Positions 10,316 to 18,255 of a DNA stretch of 31,986 nucleotides are shown one piece after another. Made by a program: the position numbers and the translations under genes. Below the pieces are notes generated by a model. That model ran no database searches. It worked only from the letters and a program-made list of their open reading frames with translations, and was not told where the DNA came from. Position 1 is the stretch's first letter. Each line of letters starts with the position of its first letter. Where the stretch lies: the NCBI GenBank assembly GCA_049999805.1, contig JBNGIO010006283.1:134194-166179 (forward strand), read 5' to 3'. The stretch comes from Folioceros fuciformis (lineage: Eukaryota; Anthocerotophyta; Anthocerotopsida; Anthocerotales).

Positions 10316-11690
10316 GACTTGAAGATACATTGACATAGATTGAAATTAGAGCATGAGAAGAGTATCAAACATCGGGTCAAATGTTATGGCGACCTCGGGA
10401 AGTACATTGGGATATCAGTGGATGGAATGGATCAACAAAAGACTCAGCTGCCCCATTTCGTTCGAGTACCAAAAGATTTGGCGGATGTTGGCCTCCTAGA
10501 TGTGCATGTGGTAGGGTGTATGATATACAACAAGACTATGACACCGAAGCTCTTCATCGAGTTTGGGAATATTCGAAATGATGCAAACCTAACAATATCA
10601 ATTATTCAGCGCATGATACACAAGTACGACGGCCTGCTACCTGGAGTTCTTTACTTGTAGCTAGACAACACTACACGAGAGAACAAAAACAAGTTGTTTT
10701 TTTCTTATTTGAATATGTTAGTGGAAAAGCGGGTTTTCGTGAAGATAAAAGTGGGGTTCTTGTTAGTGGGCCATGCGCACAACCAGGTAGATCAGATGTT
10801 TTCCAGGTTTTCAACGGCACTCAGTCGGAAGAAAGCTTTGACTTTACCAAAACTTATTACAGTCGGGCAGAACGCATATATTCATGAGGTGAAAGAGATG
10901 CTGGACTTTAGAAAGTTTGTGTGGGCTATACTGTATGGGAATAGGGTATCAGAATGTTGCAACGGTTCATTAGTTGCATAATATATCTTTTCAACACGAG
11001 TTCAAGATCACGAAGGAGACCCGCGGAGATCGTGGATCTGTTACAGTTATGAGAGGGAAACAGTATTCTACTTATCAATACTGGTCGCCTGATGACGGTA
11101 TATAATTTCTCAAACTAGTTCCGGATGGGGTTATGAAAGCCGCTCCACTGATGCATTTGCAGGTGAGGAGTAAGAAACAGAAGACTATTACTGACAATGT
11201 GCTAGGATATAACCTGTTGCAGATTTGATCAAGAGTGGAGTGCAAATTACGGTAGCACTTAGATGTGGGCGAGGACATCTGGTGGGATTCATTTTGGGCA
11301 GAGCAAGAGGCCATCGTTCAAATAATAAATTCGGGTGTGGAGCAAGACCTCTTGTGACCATGGCAATGGTATAATCGCGATGTGGCAGAGCTGTTGAATA
11401 CACCGTTACACGTGCCAGATGCAGTGGTGGTGGAAAACCACGGATACGAGAAGTTCCTAGAAGAGACATGTATGGACACACTTTCTATCGGAAACACTTT
11501 TATTTTAGCGTATGGATTTGAGTTGACTCGTCAAAAACAACTGCATGCTCGCACTTGAAATGTTATTAGAAAGAACTTGTATGTGCTTAAGCGAGATCAG
11601 GAAAATCCTCCAGATGTAATCGAAGACCAACTTGCAGACACTTGGACTATACTGGTTAAGTACTTTCCTGTATACCTCACTTCATATATA
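10316..11690 (+). pseudogene. DUF7869-like protein, possible DDE-type transposase, decayed
   Basis: Frame 10340-10981 is interrupted only by TAG at 10658-10660 (LYL-stop-LDN, where Gln is usual). Features: KYIGISVDGMDQQKTQLPHF, LDVHVVGCMIYN, ANLTISIIQRMI, GVLYL then LDNTTRENKNK, VGFLLVGHAHNQVDQMFSRF, ALTLPKLI. I recognise this as the DUF7869 pattern found in many algal, plant and animal repeat proteins. The ordered acidic residues (D in VDGMDQ, D in LDNTTRENKN, D in HxxVDQ) look like a DDE/RNase H-fold nuclease; that part is inference. Downstream, frames shift: KITKETRGDRGSVTVMRGKQ, LVPDGVMKAAPLMHLQVR, then WYNRDVAELLNTPLHVPDAV and FELTRQKQLHART up to about 11690. At least four lesions, so a pseudogene. 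Confidence 0.65.
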
Positions 11691-11808
11691 TGAACACTGT
11701 TTTGCAAAGAGCTGTGGTTGGCTATTCATGAGTGCATCACTCGGTTTGCCAGTGCCATGAATGCCTCTTCTAGTAGTTCTCTGGTCAGCCGACGCAAATC
11801 TTGAGGGG

Positions 11809-12062
11809 GTGCGCAAATAGAGCGGCGCACTCAGCCTATGTGTGCGCCAGCCTATCGGCGCACCATTATGAATGGGTGTGTTGCACTTCCCCCAGACCCT
11901 ATTTGGGTGTTCACCAGCTGATTAGTGCACTTCCTCAAGGAGTGCACCGGTCTACCGGCACACTGAAGCAATGAGTGCGTTGGTAGATCGGCGCACTGAA
12001 GCAATGAGTGCGCTGGTAGACCGGCGCACTCATTACGATTGTGCGCTGGCATACCAGCACAC
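11809..12062. repeat. Array of 22-nt palindromes on a 33-bp period
   Basis: Six clear palindromes, each 22 nt, start at 11809, 11842, 11942, 11975, 12008 and 12041. The spacing is exactly 33 bp within each group (11809 to 11842; 11942 to 11975 to 12008 to 12041), and the 100-bp gap between groups fits three periods plus one base, with degenerate units in it. Arms read GTGCGCYGG and CCGGCGCAC around a TMTA-like centre. The 11-nt spacer TGAAGCAATGA recurs twice. Likely a binding array for a dimeric protein (inference). Not CRISPR: the spacers repeat, and this is plant DNA. Confidence 0.85.
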
Positions 12063-12145
12063 GTATGAGTAAATGGTTGATATTGAAAAAACCCCTCACA
12101 TTTTCCAATTTTTAGTAATGCCGATTTCGGAAATTATCATCCCAT

Positions 12146-12640
12146 CTAGCTACAGCCGATAGCGTCAAACCAACCGTGGAACTGGATAGTACCAAAGAAT
12201 TTTACTGCTGGCAACCCGCAATTTCGCCTAGTTTCTTCGTAAACATGATGAATACGAAGTGCATTGTGACCGTTGTTCAGTATATTTCGGGGTCTTCCAC
12301 ACCAAATAGCATGAATCATGGATTTGTGCCACGAAAAACAACGGAGAAAATCATCCAAAGCCTGATTTGTCGAAATACGACTGTTAGGCGCAAAACTTGT
12401 TTTATGTGTAGTTTGCTCCAATTCCATCCTTGAAGGGCAGTGCACCAACCTAGAAAACAACTTATTTTGATTACTTAATACCTCTATAACCATCTTGATG
12501 TACTAAGCCACAGTCGAAGCTCTTACCCCATACATATTTGCAACAATGCTAAGGGCCAACCCCCTAGTAAGACAATGTAGAACCATAGCAACTGCATGAT
12601 GGTGTTCCAGTGGTTCTCTAATGGCTGGCCTAACCTAATA
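12146..12640 (-). pseudogene. PIF/Harbinger transposase N-terminal fragment (HTH part)
   Basis: Right to left: REPLEHHHAVAMVLHCLTRG, LALSIVANMYGVRASTVA, a stop, YIKMVIEVLSNQNKLFSRLV, HCPSRMELEQT. This resembles the helix-turn-helix segment before the catalytic core in Harbinger transposases, and MVIEVLSNQNKLFS matches LVMEVLSNHGKLFS in the + fragment at 12902. Below about 12400 the frame stays open to 12146, but I do not recognise the remainder and no DGSH motif follows, so it may be a different sequence joined there. Confidence 0.45.
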
Positions 12641-12901
12641 ACATAAGATATAATCTCGCTAGCTTAGCCATACTGCTATATAAGCATGTGGATAGGGTGT
12701 GGTCTAGCTTGTGGTCATGTTTCTTATGCAGGATATCCTCTAGGTTGTGGGCGTGTTCCTTGTGCAGATGGTCACTCACTATGATGGAGTGTGTTCTTTC
12801 ATGACATAAGTCTCCTCATGATAGAGTGTGGGTTAGTGTCTTTTGGTGTTGAGTTTAAAGGATTATTTTTTTTGGTATTTTTAACGTGGTTCAATATACC
12901 T

Positions 12902-13305
12902 TGTTGGTTATGGAGGTTTTAAGCAATCATGGGAAGTTGTTTTCCAAATTTATTTCTTGGCCTTCTAAAGTTTGCCAACAGGATATATCAGCAAGATTTA
13001 TGCAAGTCACAGGTTTACTCAATATGGTTGGAGCTGTTGATGGGGTCACATATTAAACTAGCTCCACAACTAAATAAACAAGACAATCCTATGGCTTATT
13101 GGTGTCGCTGTCATATTTATTCTGTTGTTCTGCAAGGAATTTGTGATGCTGACAAGTTATACCTAGATGTTTCTTGCACACATCCTGGTGGAGTACATGA
13201 CGCAACTATTTTGAGGGAGAGCAGTATATGGCGAAGGATGGTTTAAGGTCAAATTTTAATAGATCCATCCTTGGAGGTTTCTGGGTCAACAATCTCTCCT
13301 TATAA
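12902..13305 (+). pseudogene. PIF/Harbinger transposase fragment, truncated at a Copia junction
   Basis: Reads MEVLSNHGKLFSKFISWPSK, ISARFMQVTGLLNMVGAVDG (first catalytic Asp), then one extra G at about 13040 shifts the frame to SHIKLAPQLNKQDNPMAYW. It continues YSVVLQGICDADKLYLDVSC, THPGGVHDATILRESSIWRR, a stop, and ILIDPSLEVSGSTISPY. The LLGDSAYP motif that should come next is missing: at about 13305 the sequence becomes minus-strand Copia. The second Asp, the Glu and the C-terminal third are absent. It is closer to the 12146-12640 fragment than to the 7814-8545 copy in the shared segment. Confidence 0.75.
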
Positions 13306-14750
13306 ATAGGGGTACCTCCAGGAGGGTAGTTGGAGTAGGAAGGAGAGTAGATAGCGAGCCTGGGGTTTGCACCACCGGCGTTGGCAAGCCAGGAGGGGGC
13401 ACTTCAGGGGCAGGGACAGCCGCAGGAATCACATGTGCCGGCAGCACCGTAGGCCTCCTCCAGTAGAGGATATTCCAAAAGATCACCAGCACCAGGGTAT
13501 GGAGGGCTTATGGTGTGAGAGGGAAGAGCTCCCACTGGCACTGGGCTGCCATAGAAAGGAGATTCATCGAAGACCACATCTCTCGCCACAATGATCTTAC
13601 GGGCTGCAAGATCATAAAGGCGATAAGCCTTCGATTCTATACTGTAGCCTACCAACACACAGGTGAGGGCCTTGGAATTGAGTTTGTGGCGCAAATCCTT
13701 GGGATTGTGTGCGTAGGCGTAGCAACCAAAGGTTCGTAGATGAGAGATAGAAGGCTTACGACCCGTCCAAGCCTCCTCTGGAGTGATGTTGGGGACAGCA
13801 CTGGTTAGTACACGATTGTGCAAGTAGGCTGCTGTGGAGATGGCCTCCGCCCAAAGGGTATTGGGAAGGCCGGCTACCTTAAGCATTGTATGAGCGGCCT
13901 CCACAAGCGTGCGATTGAGGCGTTCAGTGACCCCATTTTGCTCAGGTGTATACGATACAGTAAGTTGTCTCTGAATATGACCTTGAGCAATAGTCCTGGG
14001 ATGCATGATTGCAATACTCTGTGCCATTGTCAATGCAAAGGAGGTGAATCTTTTGCCCATGTTGTGTTTCTACGTGGGTGCAATAGGACTTAAGAGCATC
14101 CAGGACATCACTCTTGTGGCGTAGAAAATAGACAATAACATGCCTAGTGTAGTCATCAATGAAGGTGAGAAGCCAGGTCTTGCCACCTGTAGATTGAGTT
14201 TGGAAAGGACCGCAAAGATCACTATGTATGAGCTCTAACACCTTGGTGGCCCTATGTGCTCTAGTTTTGGGAAACGGGCAGCGTTGATGCTTGCCATGCA
14301 CGCAGCCTTCACAAAAACTAGGAGCATCACGAGAATTGACAGTGAGTCCAATAAGTGCCTGCTTTCCAAGCATGTCTTGCAGTTTGCTAGAACTCACATG
14401 GCCTAACCTTTGGTGCCACAAGTCAAGAGAGGTGAGGGGATTACTGACTATGACTTTTAATGTTGCAGGGGTGAAGCCCAAGTTCGAAGGGGAAGAACCG
14501 CCTGGAGCACCGCTAAGCACATAGAAGTCACCTTGTTTCTCACCTGTAAGAGCCAAATCACCTCGTGGATCTTGTATGGTGAAGTTAGTTCTATGCAACT
14601 GTAAATTGTAACCAGCATTTGTGATACGACCTACGGAGAGTAAATTTCGCTTCAACCCGGGAACATGCAGGACATCTATAATAAGCCTCTCGGATCCATC
14701 ATGGAAAGCAATATAGTGTGTGTAACAAAAAACAATTCTACACAGCAAAA
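13306..14750 (-). pseudogene. Ty1/Copia fragment: GAG-pre-integrase and integrase
   Basis: Read right to left: FHDGSERLIIDVLHVPGLKR then NLLSVG (protease/integrase linker), the zinc-binding LWHQRLGH and CEGCVHGKHQRCPF, integrase core with VLELIHSDLCGPF (first Asp), FIDDYTRHVIVYFL, LCIDNGTEY (second Asp), then a frameshift near 13985, and HIQRQLTVSYTPEQNGVTER (Glu in TPEQNG). C-terminal integrase LRTFGCYAYAHNP, VLVGYSIESKAYRLYD, VVFDE, then a Pro-rich linker (VPAPEVPPPGLPTP). No gag, reverse transcriptase, RNase H or LTRs are attached, so this is an internal slice of an element. One frameshift disables it. It abuts a truncated Harbinger transposase on the left and a Harbinger ORF1 on the right. 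Confidence 0.9.
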
Positions 14751-14919
14751 ACATAGAATCATTTAGCTATTGCTCGTCCACATTTTGATGCCTACTTTGT
14801 TTGGAGAGTGCTCTCTTAAAACCCTGGCTATGTGTTGTTGGTTATCCAATTGCATCCGTTATCTCTTCATATCATGCTCTAATAGCAGTGTTTGAATCTT
14901 CACAGAGTTTTCCATTTTG

Positions 14920-15870
14920 GCAGCGTTGATTGCTAATAGGCACTAAGCAAAAGCTGCTAATCCAGCAACTATGTCCTTGCCCAATCCAGTAGAAGACCTC
15001 TGGCGCTTCACTTTTCTACATCGTACACTCTCTTGAGCTTGCCGGTCACTATCGTTGTTGCAAGGTGAGGATGCAAGCTCCGGTATTGCCCCATGGCCAT
15101 GTGCTCCTACACTGTTCAACGAAAGAAAAGAAGACCACGTACAAGATTGCATGAGATTAGCAATCTCACTTACAACAAACTTTGTTGTAAGTGGTAGGTA
15201 CACCAAATTTGCAGCCACCTAAAGTTAGACACAATAAGAATTAGCATACACATAAGATTGTGGAGAGCACATGTGCTTGGAGGCATGACAACATGGCAAG
15301 CACCTCAGTCAAGCATAAAATCTTCGCATTGTACAGAAGCTTTGTTACCTAGAGCCAAGAATCAGTAGTGGAGGTGGACTGTTTGCACCCACACCATCCA
15401 CAGGTGTGCCATCTAGTGTCGTGTTTGCATCATGCTCCATCTTGGGCTTGGTTTGTGAAGTCCAGTCAAAGGTGGCTTTACCTAGATCCTATGCGCTTGG
15501 AATTCCAGCGAACTTTGGATTGCTCTCACAAAGGGCAGCTATCGCCTTGTAGTGCACCCAAGTAGTGTTCACTTGGCCTGAGCTTGTCTTGGACTCCTTC
15601 TCCTTGTTGTATTTTTTCTTCAAATTCTCCAAATTTTGCTTATACTTTTTTGCCGTCAAGCCAGCAATCTTGCAAGAGCTACTCACATCTTTAGAGATTT
15701 ATGTCCAATGTCTAGTTGCCAGGTTGCTGCGCTTGAGGTGAACCACTTGCATCTCGATATACGCCTCGATTAAAGTCGCAGTTACTTCTTCGGTCCAAGT
15801 GATGACCTCCGAACATTTTCTTGCAGCATCTGCATATTCCCTAACACAACTGAGCAACACATCATCATGT
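14920..15870 (-). pseudogene. Harbinger ORF1, Myb/SANT-like protein (copy B)
   Basis: Right to left: EVITWTEEVTATLIEAYIEM, QVVHLKRSNLATRHWT, a stop, then SCKIAGLTAKKYKQNLENLK, KKYNKEKESKTSSGQVNTTW and YKAIAALCESNPKFAGIPSA. This is the same Myb/SANT-like domain as copy A, including the Trp of the TW-x-H motif and the NPKF(A/Q)GIP tail. Further on, ATFDWTSQTKPKMEHDANTT and, after a gap with stops, ESVRCRKVKRQRSSTGLGKD with LAAFA match the C-terminal half of copy A (basic patch then helix). Stops and probable introns separate the parts. The transposase partner may be one of the fragments at 12146-13305, with Copia lying between. Confidence 0.65.
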
Positions 15871-16378
15871 GAATCTCGCTCCATATTTTTTGACTCTTGA
15901 GTAAGCGACTCTTGAGTACTTGTATTGGTGAAGATATACACACTTTCCTTATTGTTTAGCGAGAGCATCGAACACCAAGGCAAGGCAACGTACTACCTTG
16001 TTCGCATCACCCACAGCAATTCGGGCGGGCTAGGTAATGACGAGATTACCAGGACTTATGGATTGCAAAGGGGCCAGGCTCTACAGCCCTACAAATAAAG
16101 GGTCTTTTTTGGGCTCGAAATAAGGTATTCCTTCCCCTTCTTTTCGGAGTGAACTGCGAACAATGCCGTTCACTTTGTTGCCTTTGATGTGAAAGGCCCT
16201 TGAGGCCACAGTTTTGCTCACGGCGCCTTTTGCTCCGAATGGCACTGTGACCCTGAGGGCTACTTTCCATGTAGCCCGTAAAATACGGGCTGCATGGAGC
16301 AAGTTGCAAAACTCCACTAGGTTTGTTAGCCTTCCATGGGCATATGACTTTCTCAACTTTCCGTTTTTCACGCAAATG
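15871..16378. other. No recognised gene
   Basis: Minus-strand frames stay open at 16046-16459 and 16081-16371 without any family I recognise. Composition and neighbours suggest transposon-derived DNA. I see no RNA gene or repeat here. Confidence 0.5.
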
Positions 16379-16650
16379 TGACCTTACTGCGACCCACATT
16401 GAATGATCTTGCTGCAACCTGCTATGACCAAAAACGTGAGTGAGCTTGCTGCGACCCAAATTGTGAGTGATGGTCTTGCTGCAACCTGCTATGACCCAAA
16501 ACGTGAGTGAGCCTACTGCGACCGAGATCGTGAGTGAGGTTGCTGTGACCCAAATCGTGAGTGAGCTTGCTGTGACCCAAATCTGTGAGTGACCTTGCTG
16601 TGACCCAAATCGTGAGTGACCTTGCTACGACCCAAAACGTAAGCTTGTTG
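16379..16650. repeat. 27-29-bp minisatellite with a longer period on top
   Basis: About nine degenerate units of the type GTGAGTGAGCTTGCTGTGAC followed by CCAAATC. A longer unit of about 65 bp (TCTTGCTGCAACCTGCTATG at 16408 and again at 16473) overlies the first part, so a two-unit block was duplicated once more. No coding frame is conserved. Confidence 0.8.
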
Positions 16651-16696
16651 TGTGCGTGCTGGTATCCAAAACATCAAGAAGTAAATTTGCTCTCTC

Positions 16697-16776
16697 CAGG
16701 CTTGCACGCTCTTCTTCAGGCTTGCACGCTCTTCTTCAGGCTTGCACACTCTTCTCCAGGCCTGCACGTTCTTTGC
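16697..16776. repeat. Four tandem copies of a 20-bp unit
   Basis: Units at 16697, 16717, 16737 and 16757. The first two are identical (CAGGCTTGCACGCTCTTCTT) and the next two carry one to several changes. Short ORFs rich in LxxLxxCTLFSR across this block are by-products of the repeat. Confidence 0.9.
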
Positions 16777-17718
16777 CAAGCTGCGAGGAGTGCAAGATGG
16801 CTCCAAAAAAAGCGCCAAAAATCTACCGGTAAAGGCCCGTTCCCTTGCCACGGAGGTGTCCAGTTCCGGTCGAAAACACCGAAAGTTTCGCTAGAGGTGG
16901 GTTTTCACGCTCATTACGGGAGTTTGCAGCAACTTCCCCTCTTTGCGGAACATTTTTGGCGTTATGCATAGCTTTTTGGCAATGCCAGAAATTGAAACAT
17001 TCCGAAACAACCTCATGGAAAGCAGCCTTGAGTTTCCTGCAGTTTCCCTAAAATACAATAAGCCAAAACGAACTGCGTAGTGATGGGCCGCTTGACGCAT
17101 GCATTGTGAAAGGTGCTTCAGCCCTCCTCTCTATCTACAGCCCTCCTCTCTGTCTAGCCTCCCCTTTGTCCTGGTTTGGTATGCCATACTGGTGAAAAAA
17201 TTCTGGGTATTCTTTTTCCCTCTAATTCACTCCATCACAATTCCATGACCAAGATTTTTTCTCAGAAAATATACTTGCCATTCAATATTTTATCAAATGC
17301 CGAGTTCTAAAAAAACATTTGTCCAATAATAGGTCTGCAAAGTTGAAGTTTGAAACTAGATCTACGAGGCAAAGAGTATTCCCTCCAAACAACCTTGTTG
17401 CATTACTCCTATAGGACACCTAGCAATGCAATAGGACAATTTGCAACAGCCGGGCTCCTTATGGCTCTTCTTGACAAAGGATGGAACCAAGAGCGTTTGA
17501 TTAGTGATTGGGAACTCAAGGCAGCGATGGGATCTTCAAACCTGCTTGACTTGAGCCGACTTCAGCGTGGATTTATTGGGCACGGAGAAAGGGTTCAAGG
17601 TCTCGTGCTGTAAAAGTCTGCAAGTATTTCTCAACGCGAGGCATATCAAAAAGTACTAGATAAAAAATGATGTAAAAAATCTCGCGCACCTTCACAGGTT
17701 GACAAGATTTGTGTTTGT
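16777..17718. other. No recognised gene
   Basis: One open frame at 17350-17613 (+, 87 codons, no ATG needed to open it, sequence such as AGLLMALLDKGWNQERLISD) is not recognised. The rest is AT-rich with scattered stops. A TTTGGTATGCCATACTGG stretch near 17173 is an inverted relative of TATGGCATACCAAATTAGAC near 5692, which could be a shared short transposon motif. Confidence 0.4.
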
Positions 17719-17760
17719 GGGCCATATAGCTCAGTAGGTAGAGCTCCGACTTTGAAAAGT
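17719..17760 (+). other. tRNA-like 5' half (acceptor and D arm)
   Basis: GGGCCATATAGCTCAGTAGG followed by TAGAGC has the box A/D-arm pattern of a tRNA, with a pairing GCTC/GAGC stem. After about position 26 the anticodon stem does not form, and no GGTTCRANYCC T-arm follows at the expected distance; the nearest, GGTTCTGCAG near 17795, is poor. Probably a tRNA relic or the head of a tRNA-derived SINE, not an active gene. Confidence 0.35.
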
Positions 17761-17805
17761 ATACTCAATGGGTAGAAAGATACGATTTGGAGTAGGTTCT
17801 GCAGC

Positions 17806-18255
17806 TTGGTTATGGATATGGTTCCTGTTGCAGCTGGTAAGGATCCAGATGGAAGGTCTTTCTGGAGGTTGCCTCCTGGAAAATGGTTGGATCTTGGAGA
17901 TACATACCTCGGGTGTTTTCAGTCTCTCAATGTACACAGGCCTTATCTCTTCGTTCTTGAGGATGCACCCTCGAGCATGATATCCGGAACAACTATCTTC
18001 CTCTACCCTACCCATAAGAAAGTATGCACATGGATGAGTAGAGGCGAGGTCAGTGTTTGGGGATCCTTACCAGACGTACAACGTGGGTCCCCGTTCGGAT
18101 TCATCGCTGTTCCAATCACCATGTATCTCAACCCGTGCCAGTCCAGATGCAACTTGCTTGGATTTGAGTCCACCAAACTCTGGACTGGACCTGCCCTTGC
18201 ACTCTCCGAAATGGAACTGAACCGGTGTCTCAGCTCAAGACCGACTCACACTCAT
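17806..18255 (+). CDS. Unidentified ORF downstream of the PPR gene
   Basis: An open frame of about 150 codons before it enters antisense PPR sequence. Its residues look protein-like (AAGKDPDGRSFWRLPPGKWL, GCFQSLNVHRPYLFVLEDAP, SRGEVSVWGSLPDV), with many Trp, Gly and Pro and no low complexity. I do not recognise a family. The nominal start is uncertain (MVMDMVPVAAG) and the stop lies inside the PPR gene on the other strand. It could be an exon of an unmodelled gene, a transposon fragment or chance. Confidence 0.25.

Larger units (their letters stand above)
8761..12062. mobile_element. Putative unclassified DNA transposon with palindromic ends, MTase-like and DUF7869-like genes
   Basis: A 3.3-kb unit bounded on the left by a 22-nt palindrome (8761-8782) and on the right by a cluster of the same palindrome (11809-12062), with one more copy between its two genes (10220-10241). 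A beta-class DNA amino-methyltransferase relic runs left (-) and a DUF7869-like relic runs right (+), so the genes are head to head around the internal palindrome. Palindromic subterminal repeats are known from CACTA-type elements, but the coding content here is not CACTA TNPD/TNPA. No target-site duplication is obvious, so the exact ends are unproven. That it is mobile is inference from repeat-bounded structure, flanking transposons and gene decay. Confidence 0.55.

Noticed and set aside
11809-12062. CRISPR-like repeat/spacer spacing
   Set aside because: The 11-nt spacers repeat or are near-identical, the repeats are palindromes, and the surroundings are plant transposons; there are no cas genes.
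8761-12062. CACTA transposon
   Set aside because: Palindromic subterminal repeats resemble CACTA elements, but no CACTA ends or TNPD/TNPA-type proteins are visible.
17719-17795. Complete tRNA gene
   Set aside because: Only the acceptor start and D arm match; there is no anticodon stem or T arm.
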